A DNA stretch of 47,658 bases from Zygnema cylindricum (taxonomy: Eukaryota > Streptophyta > Zygnematophyceae > Zygnematales > Zygnemataceae), in contig JBBHKE010000988.1 in assembly GCA_037447655.1 (NCBI GenBank), forward strand, positions 1 through 47,658, read 5' to 3'. The stretch's first letter is position 1; the number at the start of each line of letters is the position of its first letter. Of this stretch, positions 10,921 through 21,879 are shown one piece after another. The position numbers were made by a program, and so were the translations under genes. A model generated the notes under the pieces. That model was not told the DNA's origin and did not search any database. It worked only from the letters and a program-made list of their open reading frames with translations.

Positions 10921-12306
10921 TCAAAGAGTGCATCATGTTGGTTACCATGCCCACTAAAAAATCTTGGGTACAACCAGGGTTCCAATTAAACCGGTCAGAT
11001 TAATAACTTTAACTGCTATATGTATTTAACCAAGCATGGTTTTCCCAAATAAAGGTTTGAAGGTTCCCAACCATCAGGTTTCATACCTATCCTATTCATC
11101 CTAAGGCCCAGGGTCCATGCTTCATCCCAACCATTGGAGATCGCTTCCTCCTATTTCCTCGAAAAGTCTTAGACTCCGAGTAAAATTCTTTTTGTCGTAT
11201 CCCCTCAAAGTCGCACTAAAATTTCTTTACCTCTTCTCCCATTCGGTTCCACTCCTAGTTTAGACGCCTCTAAGAAAATTTCGTATTTTTCTCATCCTTT
11301 CCTCAATTCCCGGTTCCATTTTCCCGAAATAAAAACAGACTCGCCCGAGTTTCTCCACATCTATCCCTGAAGATCGAGTTTCTCCTTTCCCCGTCAGCTT
11401 TTTTTGTTTCTGAAACTGGTACTTCGCCTGAAACTCCGCCTACCTCTTTCCTTCACTTCCTGGTAATCTCTTTTATAAACTTCCACCGAAGGGGAAAAGT
11501 GACGCGCCACGTCCCTTCTTAAACTATCTTCGACCTGACTGTTACTGTTATGTCGGGCTCTCGCACGTGTGACAATACGCCTCGGTCCACTTTTTTGACA
11601 CCTGTCGTCCGGTCCTTCCCTCCTTCTCGATTTCTACAGCTTCCCTTCCTTTCCCCCCTGTGGAGACCTGTCATCCCGTACCTTTCCCCCAGCCTCTGAG
11701 TCTAAATTACCTCCTACAAATACTCCCTTAGTAAGGGAAGAGGCTCCCCCTTCCCCTGTAGAGAGATCGAATATCTCTTCCATTGTCCGCATTTTTTTCT
11801 GAGGCCGCAAGTTCATTCCCCTTATTTACTGTGGATTTATTCATCAGGTTACTCTTGGTTTTGGAACGATTAGTGGGGTGTGGGACATCTCCGTACCTTC
11901 TTGCCGCTCAATACTCTCCTAAGAAGAAGAGATTTTATCCTCCCCGGGTTCCCTGTCTTCCACCTGTCTTTCCTTATGGCTTGTTTTCGGGGAATTCGGG
12001 CGCATCTTTTTATTTTTGACTCCCCTTTTTTCGCGGAGATCTCCGGTTCTAAAGCACCCTTTTTTAGTCGGTCTGCCTCCTCTCCAGGAATCTTGTGTTA
12101 GACATTAGTGTTAAGATCGAGTGTTAGAAGAGTAGTCTTTGGTAGAAGTTCATTTTCTATGCAATGTTTTTAAATATCGAAATTCAGAATTCTGCAGTCT
12201 GTGCAGTTTGTCCTATAATCGAAGATTTCAGTATTTCAGTCTTTCTGTGTTTTACAGTCGATATTTTTCTATGTGATAAGAATCTGGTCAAGATCTGTTT
12301 ATAAAT

Positions 12307-12342
12307 CTTGACCGTGGCTCTTGGCCGAAAGGTCAAGAGCCC
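12307..12342 (+). other. Alternative overlapping hairpins in leader, copy B
   Basis: CTTGACC/GGTCAAG (7 bp) and GGCTCTTG/CAAGAGCC (8 bp, perfect here) overlap, so only one can form at a time. The CTCGAGAG/CTCTCGAG stem that follows in copy A is degraded here (CTCTAGAA). Confidence 0.5.
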
Positions 12343-12497
12343 CTTCATAATAGGAAAGTACGTTCTGCTCTCTAGAAGTTACTCTCGAGATATTTTCTCT
12401 ATTTAGCTTGTCTTTTCTTCTAGTTTTGTACCAATTTTATCATTAATTAAAAACAGAGCCTTTTTCTGTCTTTATTTTCTCCACTCTATTTGCTACT

Positions 12498-12740
12498 ATG
12501 GCTTCACCCTCAATACAAAGGACATGGACCGTCCTCCTCATACCATGGGCATATGCTCCTATACAGCAAGCACCAGGGTTTTGGTCTCCTGTTCCATATT
12601 CCCCGATAACGGTGACTCTAGAAGTATCTCTCTCGGTGAAGCCGTACCGAGGGTACCTCTTTGTACTTCCATTGAGGATTGTAAATTTCCTTCCAGGAAC
12701 CTGGCTGGCTTTTACCAGACATTACCTCACTTTTCGTTGA
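12498..12740 (+). CDS. Small hypothetical ORF in repeat copy B (80 aa)
   Basis: Counterpart of 2350-2592, with the same start and stop, beginning MASPSIQRTWTVLL. No family recognised. Differences from copy A are spread over all codon positions. Confidence 0.2.
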   Translation: MASPSIQRTWTVLLIPWAYAPIQQAPGFWSPVPYSPITVTLEVSLSVKPYRGYLFVLPLRIVNFLPGTWLAFTRHYLTFR

Positions 12741-14102
12741 TTGCCAGGGTTACAACACCATTTGTTGAATCATCAAAAGGTTCGAGGAGCCACCGGGGTG
12801 GAACCCTAGGTTGGCCCCCTTAGTAGCAGCGGGAGGGGGAAAGGGGTTCCCCCTTCCCAATCCTTTGGACAACAAAATAGGAGTTTGGTCGAAGCTGGCT
12901 TCTCTCATGATATTCCTATCTCGGAAGAGGAATGAGGGGAGGAGAGATTTGCTTCCCCTGATTGCCCGATCCTTTGATCCATGCTCACAATTTTTTGTCT
13001 TGCAACCACAAAACAGAACACCCGAAAATTCCCAAAAAAAAAAGAGTGGTAAAGAGCTTCTAACAAGTTTTTTTTTTTTCACTTCTACCTATACTCTCTT
13101 ATAATACAAATGAGAGTGGAAGTCCTATCTTCAATACATGTAGTGGAAATCCGATTTCACTAAAATCGGATGGAAATTCTTGATATTTCTTTGGTTTTAC
13201 AAGCTAACTAAATCCCCTTTTGTATTGGTTTCTTTTATAGGTAGATAGAATTATGCTTAAAGCTCACTAAATTCAACATAACGCAAAAGAATCTTATCTA
13301 CCAAGAAAGGATTATATACCACAACCTCCTTGCATTTTCGATTTTCAAAACTAATCTCCGAAGATACTTCCCTCTACACTTTTGTGGAGAATTTCCCTAA
13401 GGAACGCCCTGCGTAGAAAGGTCTACCAGCTTATAAAATCCGAGTGATTGATCGGATTCCCCACCGCCTCGCAGTGGGTTCTGTTTCCCCTATAAGTTGG
13501 ACCTGAAAGGTAGGCCACCTCCCCAACACAACAACAATGCTTTATTACTCGTACTATCTCGTGGACTACTTCCAACTTAATGGCCTTTAAAGTTTTGTTC
13601 ACGCGCCTCTGATAAGGTCGCACTCCCCCAGATTACAAAGGAAACCTTGGAACATGAGGGTAAGTTCGTCGTCCACATCTGGGTACGTAGTATGTAACTC
13701 AGATAATTATTGCCACCTCAATCAACGACTTTGGAGATATTAGCGTCTAAGCTAATGAGATATTGGCTTCTAAGCTAATTTCCCTTGCATTGCTTCCGTA
13801 AGAAATTATCTCATTGTATTTGTGTTGTCGAAGTGTCTCTGGGGGTTTCAGCACGGTCGCGGAATTCCTTGAAACAAATACCTCGTTTAACTTATCCTAA
13901 CCCTTGCGGATCCGTCTTGTAACCAAGGCTTCTATCATCTCGATTCTTATGCCTTGATTCTGTTGTCTGTGCACATAGATATTCTCCTAAAACTCCTCCC
14001 AGCATTTTACGTGTTTCAATTCGCTCGCAAGGTCTGATTCCCATGGCATGCCCGTCCCTCCCATCCACAAATATATATATATATATGCAAAAATCACAAA
14101 TA

Positions 14103-14152
14103 TATTGTACATATTTAATTGTATATCTATTGTACATATTTAATTGTATATC
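14103..14152 (+). repeat. Perfect 25-bp tandem duplication
   Basis: The unit that starts TATTGTACATATTTAATTG occurs twice, 14103-14127 and 14128-14152. Copy A has it once, so the duplication happened in copy B only. Confidence 0.9.
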
Positions 14153-15855
14153 CCATCATGTTGCCCACACCTACTGATGTGGCGATATTTCCCAAAGTGG
14201 GCAACCCAGGCCAAAGGGATTGACGGCGGACCGACCAAAAGTAGCCTCGCACATTCCCCAAACTAGTGGAAGTCCAGTGGGAGAGTTATACAACACACGG
14301 ACGATCTATAACAACAATAGCATATTGAAGGAGAATAAAAACTTGCACCTAGTGTAAGGCCACAAATAAAGTTTGACCATAAAAATATGTACCGATTGAA
14401 ATTGTGGGGTTCTTAGGGCCCCTTGTCTCAAAAGTTCGTCGACCACAAATTTAGAGAAACTCGTCCAAAACAACTACTAAAAAACCAAATATTTCGATCG
14501 CCATCGAAATAAATTCATCGATAGCATATCGGTGTGCATATTTTCGCTACGTCTTCCTAGTCACGTCACGTACGACCACTCTAAAACGTGGAGCCGCTTG
14601 ACCAATGACTTCCCCCATGCATGGCTTGCCAAAACAATGTCACCATATACACGATGGACACCATTGAGTATTACACCTTCAATCCAGCGAGGAGGAGTAA
14701 TATGTCAAACCTCTCGTCAAAATGATAATAGCCCCCAATAAGCGACAGTCGCAATGGTGTCGCTAGTAGTTTCGTGCGCCAAAATCAACTCTTCCCCATA
14801 GGAGCAACAAAGTGGACGCCATTGAGGTACGGACATGATCGCATGAACAAAAGAAACAACGGAGTAAAAGTTCATGAGGGAGGCAAAACATGAACCTAAA
14901 ACGGAGAGTTGGTAGAATAGGTGTAGGCAATAGTGAAGCTCCAAAACCAAGCTCGCTATAATAGAGAAAACGGGCACGCGTAGAATCAAAGGGAAGCGCC
15001 TCGAGACGCTCGAATTGGATGGTGGGGACAACGTTATGAGAAATACTCGCAAGCCCGGATACCCTCGAGTGGTTTCTTAATTAAAGTGGAGAGAATCGAC
15101 ATATCCGTGAAAATAAAAGTTGGGAATATAACATAACATCTCATAAGTTAACCATTAGGAGGGGAAGACACAGTCTAGAACACGAGTGACAAGGGTAACA
15201 AGAACAAGAGTGTCAATAAACAAGAGACAAAAACGGAGGGAATAAGGTGCCAACTTCCAAGGTGGGCAGCGGGCGCCACACGTGTCTTGGATATTAAACC
15301 TAATGCCTAAATAAATAGTTTGTTGACTATTCAAGTCTTCAAATGTATTTTTCTTTTTTTGTACCCGTTTTCTACCCATAAGGTTTTCCTGTCTCAACTT
15401 TTGCAGTATAATTTACACATCATTTAACTATACAAGTTAGTCTGGGGATAATAATTTTGTTTTTTTCAATAACTTTCTGTACGCAACAGTTTTGTGGAAC
15501 TCTTACATCATATCTTTGAAAGGAGATTAAGGAGAAAATGACTATTTGTTCTATCCAATTATGTCGCAACTTCCTAAAAAAAAAAAAAGTACATGCCTTT
15601 CACTTTACCTTTACCAATCAAGATTTGTACGGTACTTTTTCAAAGGTTTAAAGCTCCTTCCGTTTGTTTATATTGCTTTCATGACCCTTGTCAAGGTGCC
15701 CTTATCTATAGTTTTTAATTTGGATTATTGGAATTGGTAGCTGTATTTTGTAGCACACACAGCTATATATGACATCATTGGACCAACAAGTTATAGGCCC
15801 ACAGGACCACCTGAAAATATTCGAAGGCACCGACTGTCGATTATGGAGCTTCATG

Positions 15856-16790
15856 GCAAAGGCAACGATGGAGGATTGTAAAAGGATTCTTTACTCTCGT
15901 ATAATTCCTTTACGACATCCATTCATGTGAATGTGTGTTTTTCTATTTTACGGAATGGAGTGGCTGGAAATGGATGTAAGAAATCCATTAACGAGGAGTG
16001 AGAACGTAGCTTGGATCGGCGCGAGACCTACTCCTATTGACTCTAACGCACCAATGGACTGCAATGCATCAACAAATAGTTGAGGATAAATGGATCAAAG
16101 GCACTGACATGAGATAAGCTAAGATTAAAAACATATTTTACCGTGACCTTGTTGAAAACCGACTATAGAAGGTGGCTCGGCTTACTAGACATACGATGTA
16201 TGACGCACTCAGTATACCGACAAGGTGGAAAGTCAACTCGATTTAAAGTAGGAAGAGCAAGCATGACAACATTTTGCAAGGAATGTACACCTGTGGAGGC
16301 ATATACGGTATGTTGTGCTAATTTTTTGTCGGAATCGTAAATTAATCAACTCTCGTTATAATTGAAAATATAACTTATAGATCGTTAATATATTATTGAA
16401 GATAAGAATACTCACTAGTTGTTGTCACTACTAGTATAATTACACATCTCTTTATTTGGTTGGTTACGAAAGATCCAAGAACTTGGAGGTGGGAAGAGGT
16501 TGTTAGTGTTTAGAAGACAGGAGGCAAAATCAATATCAATAGCTCGCCTTCTATCTCGGACCACACCCACTATACATATGTAGAAGTACCTGACAAAAAT
16601 GTTAATCACAAATTTCCATAAGTAGTCGAAAACGTCAGCGACAAAGGTCAAAGGCTAAACACAATTTTTGGAGTTATCCAATTGGCGCAAAGATTTCACA
16701 TACGTTGTCTAGGAGGCAAACTCAAAGAATTGGCAAATACTACGCTCTAAATAATGATTGGTATATTGCCACGGACCACAAAATATTAGG
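15856..16790. other. Unique spacer after copy B; weak ORF 16143-16340
   Basis: A 65-codon frame at 16143-16340 ends with a Cys-rich tail (TFCKECTPVEAYTVCC). CxxC plus CC near a C terminus recalls transposase zinc tails such as PiggyBac, but nothing upstream supports that. I do not assign a gene. Confidence 0.3.

Positions 16791-16793
<3 letters not shown>

Positions 16794-16846
<53 letters not shown>
16794..16846. repeat. (TA)n microsatellite, about 26 units
   Basis: Uninterrupted TA repeat followed by T-rich DNA. ORFs of alternating Tyr-Ile on both strands are artefacts. Confidence 0.95.
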
Positions 16847-16849
<3 letters not shown>

Positions 16850-16854
<5 letters not shown>

Positions 16855-17904
16855 TTTATTTTTTTTTTGGTAGAGTTTTTTGGATAGAGTGTGGTTTTTC
16901 TTACACTTCAATCCAAAGTACTTTTTACTCTTTTTTTTATAATCAGATTCTATGCGCAAACGACAAACTTGTAAATCTCCGCGCAAATTGGACAACTGGC
17001 AAAATTGTAGTTACTTAAATGTTTCCAACTTCTTTTTGAAATTTGTCATTAATTTTGTTGTTGCTGAATATCTACAATTGGGTGTTGTCTGAAATCGCAA
17101 GTGGGTGGATATGAAACCTTCCCTCAAAATTTTTCAAATCTAAAGTACTATTGTACTGTGAATTATTTACCTCTCAACCATATATTCCCGTACATTCCTA
17201 CATCGGTTCAAACGACGTTTGTCACAGTTTTAACAGATCAAGTGGTTTAAATTAAGCCAAAACATGCCAGCTAACTCTAAAAGTTAGCGAATTAGCGAAA
17301 CGGACACCGTTTAACATCATTTTTAACTTCAAACTTTGTTTAAACACTGTTTAGTTCGATGTTTGTTTTATACCCGTCCAAATATTGGGCCGATAAACAA
17401 CTTACTGGAAAAACAGGATTTTTTTGTGATTGCAGAAACAGTTAAACATCCTATTTTTTGCTCCCATTAAATGTTGTTATCCATCTTGCAAAAAAAAAAA
17501 AGTCGGAGGCTTGAAACCAGCTTTGTTAACCAAATGGACAACCTTCTGTTTCATATGAAAGAATTTAAAACCCCAAAGTATACAAAAAATAAAAGTTAAA
17601 CATGTCAATATGCAAGAGCCAGGGCAAAAGTTGGAGTCAACTTATAACATAACGCGATAAAAAAAGCTTTTTAATTATTTTCTTGTCGAGTCACAAAAAA
17701 AAACTTCACTCCAAAGGAAACCTCTACCTCTTCAACCGACACACCAACCTATAATAAAAGTCAATAGCAGCTAAACTAAAATGATTACACAATATATTTT
17801 ACAAAACTTGTACCCGTAGAAATTAATCCATAACTATAATAATTGAGGATCGTGCTATAGACACCAAAAATTCACTCCGAAAAAGGTTAAGAATGACAAA
17901 CATT
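16850..17904. other. AT-rich spacer 3' of the DnaJ gene
   Basis: I see no ORF, repeat or RNA gene that I can support. The last part presumably includes the DnaJ 3' UTR and polyadenylation region; AATAAA-like words in the minus orientation are common but none stands out. Confidence 0.4.
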
Positions 17905-19699
17905 CTAAAGTCCCATTTCCTTCTTTAATTTACTCAACATCTCATCAAGTTCCTCTTCCATACTTTTGCCTGGAGATGGTGAAGAAGAAGACGAAGACCG
18001 TCGATGTGTTGTCGTTTCAGTGTATTTATAGCCTGTTGAACCAGACTCCTTCTTTGAATAGGACGTTTCTGTCTCCGGTTTTGCATCTTCTGGCAAATTC
18101 TTTTCCAAAAAATCCACAAATTCCACACCAATTTCCTGTGTGTTGTGTTCACGGAAGAAGTACAAAGGATAAAAAATAATGAGAATGTGTGAAAGAGGAT
18201 AAAAACTCAAATAACTTGTGTGAAAGAGGGTAGAAGATAATGAGAATGTGTGAAACAAGATAAAAAAAATAACGAGACTTGTACAAAACTAAGGCTAAGA
18301 TTATGTGTTTAAACATTTCCAAACTCAAATGGCGACAAGAAATCAAAAGCTAAACAAGACATTTGAACCAGTCTTTATGAATGCTAAGATTGTTTCGAAT
18401 GAGAAAAGGGAGACGAGAGGAGGAAGACGAGACAGACAAGAGGGAGGAGAAGGAAGACAAGGAAGTGAAGGAAAAGAAGGTTGAGAGTGAAATAATAACA
18501 AAAAAAAAAAAAGGAAGAACAAAAAGATCACCTGTAATTCTTCCCACAAACTTTTGGGCCTTCCTCCCTTCTGAGACGGCCTTGCCTCGGAGTCTTTTCG
18601 AAGGTCGCGGAAAAAATCATCTGCAAAAAGAGACTTCCAAAAATTAATGAGTAAATTACCCCCATACGAAAGTTTTTCTTATTTTTTAACTTTCTTAATC
18701 TCTCAACTCGAAACCACTAGCATTTTTTTTTGTTCATCCAGCCAGTTTACAATTTTTATTTTATTTGTACCTTCGAAAAGTATTGTATCATCCTGGCATA
18801 TATACATAATTACAACAAAAAAATTTACACGCAGGAAAACCGTACATTTTTGAAACCCTAATTTCCACTGCAACACATCAGGGTACTCCATTAATGGATA
18901 CGGAGCTCTCACCAAAACCATAAAACTCCTCCTTCTCCTTCTGTTTTTGCTTAGTATAATTATCTGCCCAACTAAACGGGTCAAAATCGTTACTCCTACT
19001 CCCTCCAGAAGACGCCCTCTCATACTTAGATTTTAAAGCAGGATCGCTTAGAGTTTGATAAGCCTGTTTTATACGAACAAAGGTAGCCTGAGCATCTGCC
19101 TGCACAAAGAGGTGGGAGGGGAGGGGGGAGGGAGGGGAGGGGAGGGGAGGGGGAGGGGGGGAGGGAGGGGAGGGGGAGGAGGAGGGGAGGTGGAGAGGAG
19201 GAGGAGGAGGGAGGAGGAGGAGTGAGGAGGAGGAGGGAGGGAGGGAGGAGGGAGGGAGGATGAAAATAATCCATCCAAAAGAAATAGAAAGAAATGAATA
19301 CCGACAATGAAAACAGGGGGAAATGAATGGAGCAAGGGTGATTCTATAAGCAGTTTTAATTTCTCTGTCTGTTGCATTTTTACCAACTCCGAGAATTTCG
19401 TATGGAGAGTCCGACGCCGAAGCTCGTATTTTTAATGATTTTCTTCCACTTTTTGAACTAAAAAAACCATGTTTACCTCCTCCGAAAATTAGTTTGCCAT
19501 TGAATCCTTTGATGGCTTTGCCTTCTGTTACCAGAACACGATCACAATCTTTTCTAAAGTTGTAAATCTTGTTTACTGGAGATGAAGAAACATAAGATTT
19601 TGACGTTTTTTTGTTATTTTTTATTTCATTTTCGATATCTAAGCAAATCCTACTTTCACATGCTGTTCTATGGACGCAGTTAACTGTTATTTGAGCCAT
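17905..19699 (-). CDS. Chloroplast-type DnaJ (J-domain) protein, four exons; HPD motif missing
   Basis: Exons on the minus strand: 19699-19343, 19099-18913, 18620-18532, 18135-17905. Junctions follow GT..AG at introns 2 and 3 and keep frame (exon lengths 357, 187, 89, 231; sum 864). The ATG at 19697-19699 begins MAQITVNC. About 90 Ser/Lys/Arg-rich residues ending KIRAS look like a plastid transit peptide. Helix I-II of the J domain reads SPYEILGVGKNATDREIKTA and YR; helix III-IV reads ADAQATFVRIKQAYQTLSDP. The C-terminal part (EFYGFDDFFRDLRKDS, SLWEELQEIGVEFVDFLEK, EEELDEMLSKLKKEMGL) matches plant J proteins of the Arabidopsis At5g59610 kind, as I recall them. J proteins stimulate Hsp70 ATPase through HPD. 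Here the ten or so residues bearing HPD are absent, and intron 1 has no usable in-phase GT donor. Pseudogenisation or an assembly gap in the low-complexity intron are both possible. Confidence 0.82.
18395..18515. repeat. Purine-rich tract in intron 3 of the DnaJ gene
   Basis: GAGAAAAGGGAGACGAGAGG and similar runs on plus give a pyrimidine-rich stretch in the transcript between exons 3 and 4. Confidence 0.6.
19104..19262. repeat. G/A-rich tract in intron 1 of the DnaJ gene
   Basis: The plus strand is GGGAGGGG/GGAGGA for about 155 bases, so the transcript is pure pyrimidine up to the exon 2 acceptor. Many G-runs of three or more on the plus strand could form G-quadruplexes. Exactly here the HPD-coding stretch of the J domain should lie. 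Confidence 0.85.
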
Positions 19700-20005
19700 G
19701 AACACCAAGATAAAAATGTATGTATTTATATATATATTTTATATATGTATATGCAAATATGTACAGTAAAAAGGAAAACAATTCACTCGAATATGATTTT
19801 CACTCAATATTTCCACTAAAACAAAAAATAAAAATAGAAAAGGAACAAATTTCAGTCAATTTTGCACTTAAGTATACCTATATAAGCCCTAATCTGTGTA
19901 ATAACTGTTAACAAGTTCATCCATATAAATTTTGGAGTCCAGTTCCAGTAATTTTACACTGGACAATAACAAATCTACAGTAGTACTGTAGCACTGGAAC
20001 ATAAA
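19700..20005. other. Upstream region of the DnaJ gene
   Basis: AT-rich, with TATATA runs at 19728-19752 that could serve as core promoter for the leftward gene. A near-perfect 17-bp palindrome, CTACAGTAGTACTGTAG, lies at about 19975-19991. No other gene seen. Confidence 0.35.
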
Positions 20006-20764
20006 ATGCTACAGTACAGTACCAAGCAGCACGATATATTTCGTGCGACACATTTCGTGCGACATATTTCGTGCGGGAGCCCCTTTTCCAAGAAAGTCGC
20101 CTCCTCCGGTTTCCATGCAAGGTACGATACACAGTACGAAAAGCATCTTAATTTATTGATTAGGGTAACCTTCCATCAGGCTTTCCCAGTAATCGTACGA
20201 ACACGTTTACTGGCAGTAATATTTGTAACACCCTTCCATCAGGTCGTGCCAGTGAATGAGGTGTTAGATTGCGATTGGTACCACGTAGGACCTGTTGAGC
20301 CGCCTGGGAATAATCATCATTTCCAAAAGGACAAAATCGCAGCTGCGTATGTGTACGGGCAGACGCCGATTAAAATATCTAGTAGCGTCATGCTAATGTA
20401 CAATTTGAATGTTCTTATGGTTGTTGTGGTATCAACGGCCGCGAAAACCGTTGCAAAATTGAAGTTTGTAAAAATGTCCAAGAATGTACCATTTGTACGT
20501 GAATCGTTGTATCGCACATATATGAAGGAGACGTCACACGATGTCTTACAACCAAGTTTTTTTTGTGGTCGAACAGGCTGGCTATACAACCAAGATTTTT
20601 TTGTCGTCGAACAGGCTGGCTTTGATGTCACCGGTACACTCCATTTGCCACATGTAAGTTTATTGCTTCACCTCTGTCGTGGATCGACTCTGACTTTACA
20701 AGTGGATCAAAACACGATTCCAGTAATCACAAACTCTCCTCCGAAGGCAGTCGGAGAAGACTAG
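20006..20764 (+). CDS. Unidentified ORF, 252 aa
   Basis: One of the longest open frames outside low-complexity DNA, starting MLQYSTKQHDIF and ending SPPKAVGED. I recognise no domain. It spans three 14-bp tandem repeats (20036-20075), half of a 20-bp inverted repeat (20162-20181) and two 38-bp tandem repeats (20548-20623) that repeat residues ending CGRTGWLYNQ / VVEQAGF out of step with each other. The middle (VLDCDWYHVGPVEPPGNNHH) looks protein-like, but repeats crossing the frame argue for a transposon-derived or chance ORF. There is no clear promoter. Confidence 0.25.
   Translation: MLQYSTKQHDIFRATHFVRHISCGSPFSKKVASSGFHARYDTQYEKHLNLLIRVTFHQAFPVIVRTRLLAVIFVTPFHQVVPVNEVLDCDWYHVGPVEPPGNNHHFQKDKIAAAYVYGQTPIKISSSVMLMYNLNVLMVVVVSTAAKTVAKLKFVKMSKNVPFVRESLYRTYMKETSHDVLQPSFFCGRTGWLYNQDFFVVEQAGFDVTGTLHLPHVSLLLHLCRGSTLTLQVDQNTIPVITNSPPKAVGED
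20036..20075 (+). repeat. Three 14-bp tandem repeats (ATTTCGTGCGACAC type)
   Basis: ATTTCGTGCG starts at 20038, 20052 and 20066. Confidence 0.85.
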
Positions 20765-20965
20765 CTATGTACTGGAAACAAGAAGCGTTTGTGTCGAAAA
20801 TTGAAAATCGGACGGTGGTAATTTTCTCCAAGAAGTCTGGAGAATCTCAACGAATTTTTGGTAAACATCTTTTGTAAAAAAAAAAAAAAAAACAGTACGG
20901 TCTAGTACGGAAGGGTACTTTCTCCAGTAAACAACCCCACTTTTCGCCTGATGGAAGGTTACCCT
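20162..20965. repeat. Perfect 20-bp inverted repeat about 785 bp apart
   Basis: AGGGTAACCTTCCATCAGGC at 20162-20181 is the exact reverse complement of 20946-20965. A second partial CCTTCCATCAGG lies near 20232. The right arm belongs to a dispersed sequence also seen near 7815-7885 and 36580-36655. It may be the ends of a small non-autonomous element, although no target duplication is evident. Confidence 0.6.
20548..20623 (+). repeat. Two 38-bp tandem repeats
   Basis: ACAACCAAG, a T run, GTSGTCGAACAGGCTGGCT: first copy at 20548, second at 20586. Confidence 0.85.
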
Positions 20966-21123
20966 TACTGTACTGTTTGTTTCCTTGGATCCAGGTAACA
21001 AGGAAAGATCCCGACACTAGAAAGTCTAAAACTTATGTAGAAACTTCGATCAAAGAAAAAAGTCATTTACATGGAAAGCCTCTATTATCTGTAGCGCATC
21101 TACGGGAGTGAATCGTTGCAGTC

Positions 21124-21475
21124 TTGCCCATGAAGCGAGCGTCACATCACAGGAGAACCCGACAGCCGACGTGGAACGGTTTTACAAATTTTCGCTCCAC
21201 AAGGTCGCACGTGAAGACTGGCGACAAAACTCGACGACCAATTCCAAAAGTTCCAAACCCTAATCCAGTCTCACACAAGAAACTCGCCACGTGGCTCATC
21301 TACAGCACTGCTACGTGGCGTTTTCGCAGCTATGGTGCCTTGGACCGCAGTCGCCACGATCGTACTTCTTTTTCCTCTCGTAAATTCTGTACGGGAGATT
21401 AAAATGGCTCCAGAAAACAGTAAGTTACCACCTCCTTTTCGCCTCTTTCCTTCCCTCATGGCGGTCGCCACGGTG
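21124..21475. other. CACGTG-rich intergenic stretch
   Basis: CACGTG-type words occur near 21207 (GCACGTGAA), 21287 (GCCACGTGGC) and 21313 (TACGTGGCG). ORFs overlap on both strands without recognisable residues. It could be regulatory or just the same repeat family as 8.1-9 kb. Confidence 0.3.
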
Positions 21476-21720
21476 GCAGCCAATCAACTCACACGTGGGA
21501 AATACTCTCATTCCCATTGGCTCCTTTGAATTCCATTTCACTGCAGCAGATCATTCCCACTTGTGTAAAATCACTCTTACAGGCTCCATTGGTTCCCATG
21601 TCAGTCGCTATTTTCGCAAGTGTCTCTAAACTCACTCACATTGGCCCGTTTGGATCCCGTGTCCCAGTCACATAGGATCCGAACGTGCGTAATAACACTC
21701 ACATTGGCTCGTGCGGTTCC
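21476..21720 (+). repeat. Array of ATTGG (CCAAT-box) repeats
   Basis: ATTGG occurs at 21516, 21588, 21640 and 21703, and CCAAT at 21480. Each ATTGG sits in a loose unit CACTCAYATTGGCYCSTTYGG-TTCCCAT of about 50-70 bp. CCAAT is the NF-Y core; function is inferred from sequence only. Confidence 0.4.
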
Positions 21721-21879
21721 CATTGCTGCCGCAAAGGCGGCGTGAAGGCGGTTGCTGCAGCGGTGAGTGCACAGACGATGTATGACTTTCCGAGGATTGA
21801 ATGCGGTTACTATTATACTCCTTTTGACTGCGACAGTTTTGGCCGCGTGACCCATGTGTGAGTTGCTGCGTGCACACAT

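Larger units (their letters stand above)
9890..15855 (+). repeat. Long direct repeat, copy B
   Basis: Same orientation and order as copy A. It keeps about 60 bp (around 10647-10706) missing from A, has four rather than five units of the 46-bp minisatellite, a 25-bp tandem duplication at 14103-14152 absent from A, and a short extra stretch near 14320-14340. The shared 3' limit is TTCATG at 15855, after which B continues in unique DNA while A abuts copia. About 10.2 kb separates equivalent points of the two copies. Confidence 0.85.

Noticed and set aside
16143-16340. Possible PiggyBac-like Cys-rich tail
   Set aside because: Only CxxC and CC with no transposase core upstream; too weak.
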